From contig NZ_JANTOO010000014.1 in assembly GCF_024753545.1 (NCBI RefSeq), positions 62,001 through 126,000 on the forward strand: a stretch of DNA of 64,000 bases, read 5' to 3'. Below are positions 17,528 through 25,578 of this stretch, piece after piece. A program made the translations under genes and the position numbers. The stretch comes from Lysinibacillus pinottii. GTDB taxonomy: Bacteria > Bacillota > Bacilli > Bacillales_A > Planococcaceae. Within the stretch, counting starts at the first letter, position 1; every line of letters begins with the position of its first letter. The notes under the pieces are model-generated. The model was not told where the DNA came from. It did no database searches and saw only the letters and a program-made list of their open reading frames with translations.

Positions 17528-18124
17528 ATTTCTCTCTTCAAAGGTTTAAAAAAATATTTTAACAACTTTTCCTCTTTATTTCATTTACTTTTCAATTTAT
17601 TGACAGTGGTTATGTTCATAACTACGACAACATACATTAATTGCGGGATAGCAACTTTAACATCGCCCCCAAGATGTTTTTGTACAACGCTATCCCAGCT
17701 TTACAGCGTAGTTTTTGGCGATCATACTACTCTTCTATCAGCTTTCTCTACGTTGTTATCCCTTCCGTAGTAAAGAATATCTCAACATATCTCTACATTC
17801 GCCAGTCACACTTGGACATACATATTGTCTTAAATAGCTCTCTTCTTTAAAATTGAATTTGGTTAGTAACTGCTATGTTTTCTTCAGCAACAATGGCTTG
17901 TATCCTCACCAGCCCTAACGATAGCCATTGCTATGCAAACATCATATATTCCCTCACTACTATCACCTCTCCGTTAACCAATAAATCAATTATTCCCATA
18001 TCATATACACCCATAGATACAGGCGTAATTGATAGTCCGCTCTTAAAGTCATCCCTACCTAGGCATTACCCTATGCACCATCGACCATTACATTCATATA
18101 ATTGTACTGAAGGGAGTGGCAATA
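17528..18124. other. Gene-free region with GGGATAGC inverted repeats
   Basis: Two apparent reading frames here (17641-17850 and 17875-18141) lack ribosome-binding sites and protein-like composition, and I leave them out. TTGACA occurs near 17600. GGGATAGCAAC near 17645 is inverted at GCTATCCC (about 17690) and GTTGTTATCCC (about 17752-17762), so a structured or degenerate repetitive element may lie here. Confidence 0.35.
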
Positions 18125-18349
18125 GTGCCTTGGCAACATAAAATTTACTATTTAATTGGGCAACCGGTCGGTGTTTCGTTGACGAATGGGCAAGGGACAT
18201 CTGGTGTTCTTTGTGGCGTTTCAGGTGGGAAGCTTCTTGTTCTCGAATATTTGTATCAAAGCCAATTTGCTTTAAAGCAATATGATTTTCATATGATTCA
18301 AGATGTTAATGGTTTTCCGCCTTGTCAAATGCGGCAGCCGTTATATTAA
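18125..18349 (+). CDS. Small conserved-looking protein, unknown
   Basis: The 74-residue protein starts MPWQHKIYYLIGQPVGVSL and continues GQGTSGVLCGVSGGKLLVL and KQYDFHMIQDVNGFPPC. It looks like a small beta-barrel (SH3- or Sm-like alternation of strands and Gly turns). Short Bacillales proteins of this look are often spore-associated, but I cannot name a family. The GTG at 18125 is chosen over one at 18116 because GAAGGGAG lies 8 bases before it. A strong terminator follows 20 bp after the stop. Confidence 0.6.
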   Translation: MPWQHKIYYLIGQPVGVSLTNGQGTSGVLCGVSGGKLLVLEYLYQSQFALKQYDFHMIQDVNGFPPCQMRQPLY

Positions 18350-18369
18350 AAGTATGTTTCAGACTGTCA

Positions 18370-18418
18370 ACAAAAGGAATTGAGAAGTTCACACTCGATT
18401 CCTTTTGTCATTTTTTTC
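18370..18418 (+). terminator. Terminator after the 74-residue gene
   Basis: ACAAAAGGAATTGAG pairs with CTCGATTCCTTTTGT (one G-T pair), followed by CATTTTTTTC. The left arm is also part of the wider inverted repeat described at 18356-18775. Confidence 0.75.
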
Positions 18419-18521
18419 TCTTTCATTATGTTTAAAAATGGTAATTTGATATCCCATAAAACAGACTCTTCAAGTATAACAACTCTTTGAAGCCGCCTGT
18501 CACGTCCAAGTAGCTAGTTTC

Positions 18522-18697
18522 NNNNNNNNNNNNNNNNNNNNNNNNNNNNNNNNNNNNNNNNNNNNNNNNNNNNNNNNNNNNNNNNNNNNNNNNNNNNNNN
18601 NNNNNNNNNNNNNNNNNNNNNNNNNNNNNNNNNNNNNNNNNNNNNNNNNNNNNNNNNNNNNNNNNNNNNNNNNNNNNNNNNNNNNNNNNNNNNNNNN
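18522..18697. other. Assembly gap (176 N)
   Basis: The sequence is unknown from 18522 to 18697. The bases beside it (AGCTAGTTTC on the left, GAAGCAGCTC on the right) are roughly inverted copies of each other, so a strong stem or repeat probably blocked sequencing or assembly. No reading frame across it can be trusted. Confidence 0.95.
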
Positions 18698-18889
18698 GAA
18701 GCAGCTCGACCCCGCCCGTAGTGGAAATCAACGGCTTTACTTTATTTCATTGAGTTTGTCTACAGTCTGAAACATTCGTGTAGGATGTTTGTTTGATGGC
18801 ACCATTTTAATACTAGTTACTTGGATGATGATCGCTCCTCCATTTGAATCTTATACATACAATAGATAGGGAGAGAGGGGGTGTCCTTT

Positions 18890-19027
18890 GTGGGATACTG
18901 TGGAAATATAGGTAATTTTAATAACTATTGTGGCGGAAATGACGGCAATGGTAACAGTTCAACTTTCGTGCTAATCGTTGTACTATTTATTCTACTTATT
19001 ATTGTTGGCGCAAGTTTCATTTGCTAA
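18890..19027 (+). CDS. YjcZ-family small spore protein
   Basis: The 45-residue protein has a Gly/Asn/Cys-rich start (GYCGNIGNFNNYCGGNDGNG) and ends with the signature hydrophobic segment FVLIVVLFILLIIVGASF, typical of the YjcZ/sporulation-associated small membrane protein family. The GTG at 18890 has GAGGGGG 8 bases upstream; a GTG at 18881 is too close to it. It is probably made in the mother cell or forespore and sits in a membrane. A strong terminator follows after 10 bp. Confidence 0.85.
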   Translation: MGYCGNIGNFNNYCGGNDGNGNSSTFVLIVVLFILLIIVGASFIC

Positions 19028-19037
19028 TGGTCATCTT

Positions 19038-19090
19038 AAGGCTTTAGCTTCTGGTCATTTCTAATGATGAAGAAGCTCAAAGCCTTTTTT
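19038..19090 (+). terminator. Terminator after the YjcZ-like gene
   Basis: AAGGCTTTAGCTTCT and AGAAGCTCAAAGCCTT form a long stem with one mismatch, capped by GTCATT/AATGAT, and are followed by TTTTTTA. Confidence 0.85.
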
Positions 19091-19244
19091 ATTTCCCTCC
19101 CTCTCATGATATACCTATCATGAGATAAGCAAATTATATTTCTTATGCCATTGAAGATAGATAACTATATCCAATTGATAACTTAACATAATAATAGTAT
19201 TGTAAAGTTCTTTCTACTTTACATGACACTCCTTTATTGGTTCT

Positions 19245-19276
19245 AGGGGTCACTTACATCCAAGTGGCCTCTTTTT
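19245..19276 (+). terminator. Orphan terminator
   Basis: AGGGGTCACTT (19245-19255) pairs with AAGTGGCCTC (19262-19271), then CTTTTTG. The YjcZ gene already has its own terminator, so the transcript ended here is unclear; it may guard the membrane-protein gene at 19338. Confidence 0.55.
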
Positions 19277-19337
19277 GCATCCTTTACTCTATTATAGATT
19301 TTATAGAAATATCGTTTTAGTAGAGAGGAGGAAACAA

Positions 19338-19616
19338 ATGGGAATTAATTTAAATTTCTGGTCCTTTATTTTATCTTTAGGTTGCATCTTATTATTTTTT
19401 CTGTCCGGTTCCTTAAAAGACTTTTTTGTTACCTATGTCCATCTTCACCCATTGACACTGACATTGTTATTGTCAATCGTATGTTTCTACCTAAGTGTTG
19501 TAGGAATGAAAGATGTCAGAAATTTAGCGACCTTGCTGAGAGGTATAGTGACAATGGCTTTAACACTGATTCTAATTGTGAGTGTTTCTTTTATTTTATT
19601 TTTTGGTAATTTATAG
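19338..19616 (+). CDS. Small membrane protein, unknown
   Basis: A 92-residue protein with three hydrophobic segments: FWSFILSLGCILLFFLSG, LTLTLLLSIVCFYLSVVG and GIVTMALTLILIVSVSFILF. GAGAGGAGG lies about 7 bases before the ATG at 19338; the longer frame to 19275 is not supported by any ribosome-binding site. No family is recognised. It lies 92 bp before the acetyltransferase gene on the same strand and may be cotranscribed with it, as no terminator is seen between them. Confidence 0.6.
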   Translation: MGINLNFWSFILSLGCILLFFLSGSLKDFFVTYVHLHPLTLTLLLSIVCFYLSVVGMKDVRNLATLLRGIVTMALTLILIVSVSFILFFGNL

Positions 19617-19708
19617 TGTAAAAGAACTCTGGCTCGCATGATGATTAAACAAGCTCCCTTGACGAACATTTGTTCTATATATACAATAATAAAAAAGGAG
19701 GCTTGTTT

Positions 19709-20185
19709 ATGCAAGACACAATTAACATTGAATTAGTACATTTTTCAGAAGACTATGTAGAGCAGTTAAATGAGTTTGAATTGCCTGCAGAACAGCACCG
19801 ATTTACTGCCTTACCAAAAGAGATTACAATCGAAAAAGTTGGACAGTACCCTATTGTGATTTTAAGTAATACAATACCTGTTGGTTTTTTCGTACTTCAT
19901 GCCACTGAAAGAGTACAGGAATATTCTAGTAATCCTCAGGCGATGTTACTTACTGCTTTATCTATGGACCATAAACAGCAAGGAAAGGGTTATGCAAAAA
20001 AAGCAATGCTGTTACTGGCTGACTTTGTCAAACATGAATTTAAAGAATTTAACGAAGTAGTGTTAGTGGTAAATCACAAGAACATCGCTGCGCAGAATTT
20101 GTATACCAACGTAGGTTTTGAAGATAATGGTGAAAGACGAATGGGACCAATTGGTGAGCAAATAGTGATGCAATTGCACCTATAA
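19709..20185 (+). CDS. GNAT-family N-acetyltransferase
   Basis: The 158-residue protein has the GNAT motif A in MLLTALSMDHKQQGKGYAKK (Q-x-x-G-K-G-Y-A) and motif B in VVNHKNIAAQNLYTNVGF. It begins MQDTINIELVHFSEDYVEQL. The ATG at 19709 has AAAGGAGG 7 bases upstream, better than one at 19670. The layout resembles RimI/RimJ-like enzymes that acetylate small molecules or protein N-termini; the substrate is not known. A near-perfect terminator hairpin follows 6 bp after the stop. Confidence 0.8.
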   Translation: MQDTINIELVHFSEDYVEQLNEFELPAEQHRFTALPKEITIEKVGQYPIVILSNTIPVGFFVLHATERVQEYSSNPQAMLLTALSMDHKQQGKGYAKKAMLLLADFVKHEFKEFNEVVLVVNHKNIAAQNLYTNVGFEDNGERRMGPIGEQIVMQLHL

Positions 20186-20191
20186 GGAGAC

Positions 20192-20228
20192 AGTCACTCA
20201 TTTGCGATGTTCAAATGAGTGACTTTGT
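20192..20228 (+). terminator. Terminator after the GNAT gene
   Basis: AGTCACTCATTTG (20192-20204) and CAAATGAGTGACT (20212-20224) form a perfect 13-bp stem with a 7-base loop followed by TTGT. The U tract is short but the stem is very strong. Confidence 0.75.
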
Positions 20229-20291
20229 CATCCGCTGGAATCGTACCATTCATACGATGATCTGCACGAATATCATTTACTTGATTTTGCA

Positions 20292-20633
20292 TTAAATACC
20301 GTTATTGCCATCCACTTCTATATATGCAGCATAAATATGTTTCAATGCGATATGCTTCGTTGTTGTAATTGTTTCTAGCAGAAGCTCCAACTCGTTCATC
20401 CCTTTAATTATGCCACCATATTGTACAAAATTAGCCTCTTCCCAAATAGTTAACATAATATAGTTACGTTGCGATAATGCATGCGTGATGGTTTGCTGTA
20501 ATTCCTCCAGTTCCCATTCTGCACGTTCCCTTGGCGGTTCTGTCAGTACCTCTTGTTTCCACTTTTTCAAAAGCATTAAATGCTCTGGAAGCATCATCGA
20601 TGTCCATTTCATGGCTCCTCGATCTTTGATCAA
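20292..20633 (-). CDS. YolD-like protein
   Basis: The 113-residue protein begins IKDRGAMKWTSMMLPEHLMLLKKW, the diagnostic N-terminus of the YolD-like family, and ends with a small beta domain. YolD proteins usually accompany a Y-family DNA polymerase (UvrX/YqjW type) as a UmuD-like partner in SOS mutagenesis; here no polymerase gene is next to it. The start codon is TTG, about 10 bases after AAAGGA. Two LexA-like boxes lie 100-140 bp upstream, consistent with SOS control. Confidence 0.85.
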   Translation of the reverse strand: MIKDRGAMKWTSMMLPEHLMLLKKWKQEVLTEPPRERAEWELEELQQTITHALSQRNYIMLTIWEEANFVQYGGIIKGMNELELLLETITTTKHIALKHIYAAYIEVDGNNGI

Positions 20634-20734
20634 ATTGTCTCATCCTTTCTACTATGTTTCGGGGGACGTTTGCGAGAAAACTTCAACATTGAAAGTCATG
20701 GCTACTATGCTAAAATTTCCATTCCCCACAAAAC

Positions 20735-20772
20735 AAAACATACGTTCCTTTTAGTATACGCACATACGTTCT
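20735..20772 (-). promoter_or_regulatory. Two LexA-like boxes upstream of the YolD gene
   Basis: On the minus strand AGAACGTATGTGCG (20759-20772) and GGAACGTATGTTTT (20735-20748) lie 24 bp apart, each close to the Bacillus SOS box CGAAC-N4-GTTCG. They share GAACGTATGT. They sit in the right place to repress the YolD gene. Confidence 0.6.
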
Positions 20773-20879
20773 TTTATAACAGTGGTAATTTCATACAATT
20801 TCTCTAGCATGTGCTTGCGAGGAGTTCTAGACAAACGCTAGGCATTTGTATAAGTCTATAAACATTTCAATCATAATCT

Positions 20880-21581
20880 GTGATGATGATGAATATCACA
20901 ATTTTAGTGAGAAAGGATGTAAGTATTAACACAAATGTCGATTATACATCGCCTTCTGCAGAGTTCACCTTTGATGTCAACAAAAGTACGCTTTTTAAAA
21001 AAGATGCACGAAATTACATTAATATTCTTGGTGTTGAGCAATTAAATACGTTAGAAAATACCTCTTTACTGGATATTTTTTTAAGCAAAGATAATGTTAT
21101 TGAGCCACACTATCACCAAAATGCAGCTGAGCTTGTCTATTGTATTTCTGGTGCAGCAACGGTTTCCCTATTAAATCCCTTTACAAAAAAACTTCAAAAC
21201 TACCCGATTAAGCCTGGGCAAGTAGCCAATATCCCACAGGGCTGGTGGCATTATGAGATTGCCACAGAAGATAACACCCATTTACTAGCTATTTTTGATG
21301 CTCCAACACCAGAGGTTATTTTAGGCTCCGATATATTGAAATTTACACCAGCGAATATAATGGCGCACACCTATTGTTTAGATGAGGAACAATGGAAGAA
21401 AACTATTGCACCGATTGTTCCATCTACTTACATTGGACCACCAAAAAGCTGTAATCGTGTAGAATCAGCAACTGATAATTCTTCGTGCAAGCAAAAGAAG
21501 CCGAAACCATGCCAATACCCATATCCATATCCATACCATTACCCTTCCCCACATATGTATCCGTATGGCACGTATTATTAA
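20880..21581 (+). CDS. Cupin protein with a Tyr/Pro-rich tail
   Basis: A 233-residue protein. Residues 70-150 form a cupin barrel with a metal-site pattern: EPHYHQNAAELVYCISGAATV (His, His, Glu) and then NIPQGWWHYEIATEDN (His). It resembles half of an oxalate-decarboxylase-like bicupin. The C-terminus has repeats of Pro-Tyr (CQYPYPYPYHYPSPHMYP), as in spore-coat proteins. The marked GTG/ATG run at 20880-20889 has no ribosome-binding site; GAAAGGATG followed about 7 bases later by an in-frame ATT (near 20920) looks better, so the true start is uncertain. A coat-associated cupin is the likely role, by inference. Confidence 0.75.
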   Translation: MMMMNITILVRKDVSINTNVDYTSPSAEFTFDVNKSTLFKKDARNYINILGVEQLNTLENTSLLDIFLSKDNVIEPHYHQNAAELVYCISGAATVSLLNPFTKKLQNYPIKPGQVANIPQGWWHYEIATEDNTHLLAIFDAPTPEVILGSDILKFTPANIMAHTYCLDEEQWKKTIAPIVPSTYIGPPKSCNRVESATDNSSCKQKKPKPCQYPYPYPYHYPSPHMYPYGTYY

Positions 21582-21688
21582 AATGCCCCTTGTATTAAAC
21601 TTTTATTGTAAAAGATGAATAGAATGTCATAAACTGTTCCATCCTAATCTTAGATAAATACTAGGAGTTAGGAAGTGTCACAATAACG

Positions 21689-22165
21689 ATGATAAATGAC
21701 AATCTAGCATCATTACAGTTTAAGGAAATGTTTAGACTTTGGTCGCAGCTCGGTGTCAATCAAAGCTATATTGCCTCAAGCCATGGATTTTTTAATCATA
21801 CCCGGGATAAAAAATTAAAGATTATGATTTTGGAATTTATTCAATGTTTAAAAGAGGAAAATAAACAGCTGACATTGTTATTAAAGGAAAATGGCGTGCT
21901 TGCCCCCACTCCAACTTTGGCATTCAGTAAAATGAAAATAACGGATATCCGTGGAAAATCCATCATTCATGATAGCGAAATTAGTGCCATTATATCTATG
22001 AATATTGCTTCCTCTTTAGTTGCTGTAAGCCAAGCATTGGAATTGTCAGTGAAGCAAAAGCACCTTGCCAAATATGGTGAACTCCATATGCGCTATGCTA
22101 TACTTGGGTCTAAATTGATTGAACTCAGTAAGAATAAAGGCTGGCTACTAGCGCCAGCCCAATAA
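21689..22165 (+). CDS. DUF3231-family protein, short form
   Basis: The 158-residue helical protein matches one repeat of DUF3231: an early FKEMFRLWSQLGVNQSYIAS segment, KLKIMILEFIQCLKEENKQL, and the typical ending IELSKNKGWLLAPAQ. Most DUF3231 proteins carry two such repeats (about 330 residues); this has one. The family is common in spore formers and thought to be spore-related, with a ferritin-like helical bundle look. The ribosome-binding site (AGGAAG) is about 14 bases from the ATG and weak. It follows the cupin by 107 bp. Confidence 0.75.
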   Translation: MINDNLASLQFKEMFRLWSQLGVNQSYIASSHGFFNHTRDKKLKIMILEFIQCLKEENKQLTLLLKENGVLAPTPTLAFSKMKITDIRGKSIIHDSEISAIISMNIASSLVAVSQALELSVKQKHLAKYGELHMRYAILGSKLIELSKNKGWLLAPAQ

Positions 22166-22299
22166 AAATGGCATGATGGATGATGCTAACCATCCATTAC
22201 GTTGCACATTATTAAATCAATTTTTAATAGTGTGTTTTTTTTGTACATTTTAAGCTTGTGCATCTCATTTAACATCTCCGATCTCATTAAACAATAGCA

Positions 22300-22331
22300 A
22301 AACCACCTACTCGTTATATGTAGGTGGTTTT
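22300..22331 (-). terminator. Terminator after the calcium ATPase gene
   Basis: AAACCACCTAC and GTAGGTGGTTT form an 11-bp perfect stem, with the ATPase stop 17 bp before it. It can also serve plus-strand transcripts, since TTTTAAC follows on that side. Confidence 0.7.
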
Positions 22332-22347
22332 AACATCCAATCTTCTT

Positions 22348-24954
22348 CTATCGACTTCTTACAAACAGGAGCTTATACCATTGATTTACGAGGAACGGTA
22401 ACACGGATAGACTATAAATAAAGCCTAATTGGGCCATTGTTAATGGAGCCACTTCAAAGACCGTTGTTAGCATTGGCATAAACAATACAATATGCAAGCT
22501 TAGGACACCGATTAAAAATGCAATCCATGCATATTTATTCGAAAATACACCAATCGTAAAGATCGATTGTTTGGCTCTGGAGTTAAAGCCATGCACTAAT
22601 CTTGATAAACAAAGTGTTGTAAAAGCCATTGTACTTGCCGTTAATGTATCGCCAGTTGATAATCCAATTTGAAAAGCAATGATGGTGGAGATGGCAATTA
22701 AAATTCCTTCAAGCACCACCTGTGTCGTAAATGATTTATTTAATAGAGGGGTATGAACATTTCTAGGCTTGTCCTTCATCGTTTTCTTATTATTCGGCTC
22801 TAATCCGATTGCGATTGCTGGAAGGCTATCTGTTAATAGGTTAATGAATAATAGATGGACGGGCGCAAAAGGAACTGGTAAGCCAAGGACTGTGGCATAC
22901 AACACTACAAAAATAGCTCCCGCATTTCCTGATAATAAGAACAAAATGGCATTTTTAATATTTGTATAAATGCTACGACCATTGGCAATAGCCTTGACAA
23001 TCGTTGAAAAATTATCATCAGTTAAAATCATAGACGAGGCATCTTTTGCTACCTCTGTACCAGTCACTCCCATTGCCACCCCGATATCTGCTTGTTTTAA
23101 TGCAGGTCCATCATTGACGCCATCCCCCGTCATTGCGACAACATGTCCCTTATCCTGCCACGCCTTGACGATACGGATCTTTTGAGCAGGTGTCACACGG
23201 GCATATACAGAGTAATCATCTACTTTTTCCTGTAGCTCTTGATCTGTGAATCTTTCGAGAGCATGTCCTTCAATGGCTTCATCTGGATTTTTTAATATCC
23301 CAATTTGTTGGGCAATCGCTGTGGCCGTAATTTTATGGTCACCCGTAATCATAACTGGCTTAATGCCTGCCTTAATACAATTTTCCACCGCCTCTTTGGA
23401 CTCTTTTCTTGGAGGGTCCATCATAGCCACTAGGCCGACAAATATTAAATCCTTTTCCACTCTTGTATCAATTGTTTGCTGTGGTAAAACATCTTTATAG
23501 GCAATGGCTATCACCCGTAAACCATTCCTCGAAAAATCATGATTGACCGCTTCGATTTTTTGACGATGCTGAGCTGTCATCTCAAAAATGCCTGCTGCCG
23601 TTTTTATTCTAGTCACTTTAGGTAAGAGAACATCTAATGCCCCTTTGGTAATCAGAACAGGCCGTTTATCTATTTGATTTACAGTACTCATAAGCTTTCG
23701 CGCCGAATCAAATGGAATTTCAGCCAGTCTTGGATATTGCTCGCGAATCATCAATTCATCTAAGCCGTACTGCTTCCCTAATTTTACAAGCGCTATTTCT
23801 GTCGGATCACCAATTTCCTTCTGATCACGCTCAACAGCATCACTACATAAAAGTGCCTTAACCATCAGCTCTTTTTCCACTGGATTTGTTGGGTTTAGCC
23901 AATCATGAGGAATTTTTTTCTGATCGACAAAGACTTCCTGTACAACCATTTTATTTTCTGTTAAAGTACCCGTTTTATCAGAACAAATAACAGATACACT
24001 TCCTAAGCTTTCAACCGCATAGAGCTTACGAATAATCGCATTTTCCTTGGCCATCTTCTGTGTGCCGAATGCTAAAACGATTGTAACGATGGAACTCAAA
24101 GCCTCAGGAATAGCTGCGACAGCTAGAGATACCGCAAACATAAAGGATTCTACTAAAGCTCGTCCGCGAATAAGGTCAATTGTAAAAATGGCTAAGCAAA
24201 TGATTGTAATACCTAATGCTAATTTTTCACCAAATTGGTCCAAGCTAATTTGTAAGGGTGTTTTCTTTTCCTTTGCTGTATCGAGTAAATTTGCGATTTT
24301 CCCTATTTCAGTCTGCATCCCGATAGCTGTAACCATTACAATCCCTCGTCCATTGGTGACGAAGCTACCTGAATACACCATATTTTTCTTATCTGCAATC
24401 GTAACATTGTTTTTTCGAATAGGCTCAGTACTTTTGGCAACGGCAATTGATTCTCCGGTTAGAGAGCTTTCATTGATGTGCAAATTATGACTTTCCAATA
24501 GTCTGCCATCCGCATTGATGTAATCGCCAGCCTCCAAAATAAGAAGATCCCCCACCACAATCTCCTCAGAAGGAATTTCCATAAGCTGATTATTCCTCAT
24601 TACTTTGGCAATAGGTGTGGTTAGTGCCTTCAGATTGTCTAAAGATTGCTCTGCTTTAACATGCTGTACCGTGCCTAAAATAGCATTTAGAAAGACAACA
24701 ATCATAATGACAATTGTACTTTCTACCTCTCCTAGTAGAAAGGAAACGAAGGCAGCAACTAGTAAAATAATGACTAATAAATCTTTAAATTGGCCCATAA
24801 AAACTGCCCATGTACTAATCTTTTTACCTTCCTCTAATACATTATAGCCATAGACTTGTTGTCTTTTTTGAACGTCCCCATCGGACAAGCCTTCTGTGGT
24901 GACATTCAATATCTTCATGACTTCAGTAGACGATTGTTGATGATATTCAGTCAT
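22348..24954 (-). CDS. Calcium-type P-type ATPase (P2)
   Basis: The 868-residue protein has all P-type ATPase signatures: LTGESIAV in the actuator domain, the phosphorylation motif SDKTGTLTENK, KGALDVLLPK in the nucleotide domain, MTGDHKITATAIA and TGDGVNDGPALKQADIGVAMG. About ten membrane helices are present. The M4 motif is IPEAL followed by SSIV (SERCA has PEGLP), and M6 has NLLTDSLPAIAIG with the Asn and Asp used for cation binding, as in PMCA-type calcium pumps of Firmicutes. It should export Ca2+ from the cytoplasm. AAGGAG lies 8 bases before the ATG. It is a single-gene unit with its own terminator. Confidence 0.9.
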   Translation of the reverse strand: MTEYHQQSSTEVMKILNVTTEGLSDGDVQKRQQVYGYNVLEEGKKISTWAVFMGQFKDLLVIILLVAAFVSFLLGEVESTIVIMIVVFLNAILGTVQHVKAEQSLDNLKALTTPIAKVMRNNQLMEIPSEEIVVGDLLILEAGDYINADGRLLESHNLHINESSLTGESIAVAKSTEPIRKNNVTIADKKNMVYSGSFVTNGRGIVMVTAIGMQTEIGKIANLLDTAKEKKTPLQISLDQFGEKLALGITIICLAIFTIDLIRGRALVESFMFAVSLAVAAIPEALSSIVTIVLAFGTQKMAKENAIIRKLYAVESLGSVSVICSDKTGTLTENKMVVQEVFVDQKKIPHDWLNPTNPVEKELMVKALLCSDAVERDQKEIGDPTEIALVKLGKQYGLDELMIREQYPRLAEIPFDSARKLMSTVNQIDKRPVLITKGALDVLLPKVTRIKTAAGIFEMTAQHRQKIEAVNHDFSRNGLRVIAIAYKDVLPQQTIDTRVEKDLIFVGLVAMMDPPRKESKEAVENCIKAGIKPVMITGDHKITATAIAQQIGILKNPDEAIEGHALERFTDQELQEKVDDYSVYARVTPAQKIRIVKAWQDKGHVVAMTGDGVNDGPALKQADIGVAMGVTGTEVAKDASSMILTDDNFSTIVKAIANGRSIYTNIKNAILFLLSGNAGAIFVVLYATVLGLPVPFAPVHLLFINLLTDSLPAIAIGLEPNNKKTMKDKPRNVHTPLLNKSFTTQVVLEGILIAISTIIAFQIGLSTGDTLTASTMAFTTLCLSRLVHGFNSRAKQSIFTIGVFSNKYAWIAFLIGVLSLHIVLFMPMLTTVFEVAPLTMAQLGFIYSLSVLPFLVNQWYKLLFVRSR

Positions 24955-25159
24955 AGGGTTCTCCTTCCATTCACAAGATTTAAAGGTGGTATACTATTTT
25001 CTGGAAAATAATAGGCACCTTATAATCTCAAACTTCTTAAGTCTGTGTGAAATTCATTAACTACAACAATCTATTCCATAGATAACTAGAGTATGATAAT
25101 AAACTAGTGAGAAATTAATTTTTAAAGAGAACACTCAAATAGATTCATTTAAACAAAAA

Positions 25160-25197
25160 AAGCACCGGGAATGGCTTTCCCAATGCTTTTATAAAAG
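25160..25197 (-). terminator. Terminator after the 95-residue unknown gene
   Basis: AAAAGCACCGGGAA pairs with TTCCCAATGCTTTT with a short internal bulge; on the minus strand it is followed by TTTTTTTG. Confidence 0.7.
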
Positions 25198-25200
25198 CAG

Positions 25201-25488
25201 TTATGATTGTATGGGTCTCTCTTTATGGGCCACTAATAAGTAATCCAAGGCACTCATGCGTGTAAGTTTGTGCGTGAACTTAATGGCATCAGCATGAGAG
25301 GCAAACGTAAAGTGTTCGAGTTCGTCTGTTGGTATATATTGATCGACTGTTTTTCGTGTCAATTTTCGTACAGATAATGTGTGTGAATCCTCCTCATATA
25401 GTATGATAGCACCAACATTTCTATAAAAAGTTTGATCAATCGTTGCGATGACTTTGACATGTTGAAAATCGGTTAAATCTACTTGCAT
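25201..25488 (-). CDS. Hypothetical 95-residue protein
   Basis: A small soluble protein, MQVDLTDFQHVKVIATIDQ, predicted as beta strands followed by a helix (SHADAIKFTHKLTRMSALDYL). I do not recognise a family. AGAGGAGG lies about 9 bases before the ATG and a terminator follows 4 bp after the stop, so it is likely a real gene. It lies 90 bp downstream of pbuE on the same strand and may be read through from it. Confidence 0.55.
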   Translation of the reverse strand: MQVDLTDFQHVKVIATIDQTFYRNVGAIILYEEDSHTLSVRKLTRKTVDQYIPTDELEHFTFASHADAIKFTHKLTRMSALDYLLVAHKERPIQS

Positions 25489-25578
25489 CTATTACCAACC
25501 TCCTCTATCCTTACATTCGCTATCAAACCGCTATTGTCCTGCTATAGCAGAATCATTTTTGGATAATTCCACCATTTA

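Larger units (their letters stand above)
18356..18775. repeat. Inverted-repeat element interrupted by an assembly gap
   Basis: GTTTCAGACTGTCAACAAA at the left is mirrored at the right by TTTGTCTACAGTCTGAAAC (about 18752-18770). Inside lie CACGTCCAAGTAG, the run of Ns, and CGCCCGTAGTG with AACGG(N)TTTACTTTA. The same internal pieces recur at 27600-27750, so this is a dispersed element. Confidence 0.6.

Noticed and set aside
17641..18141. Two plus-strand ORFs (69 and 88 codons)
   Set aside because: No ribosome-binding sites, unlikely amino-acid composition, and the second overlaps the better-supported gene at 18125.
18432..18731. Minus-strand ORF spanning the N run
   Set aside because: Most of it consists of unknown bases, so the frame has no meaning.
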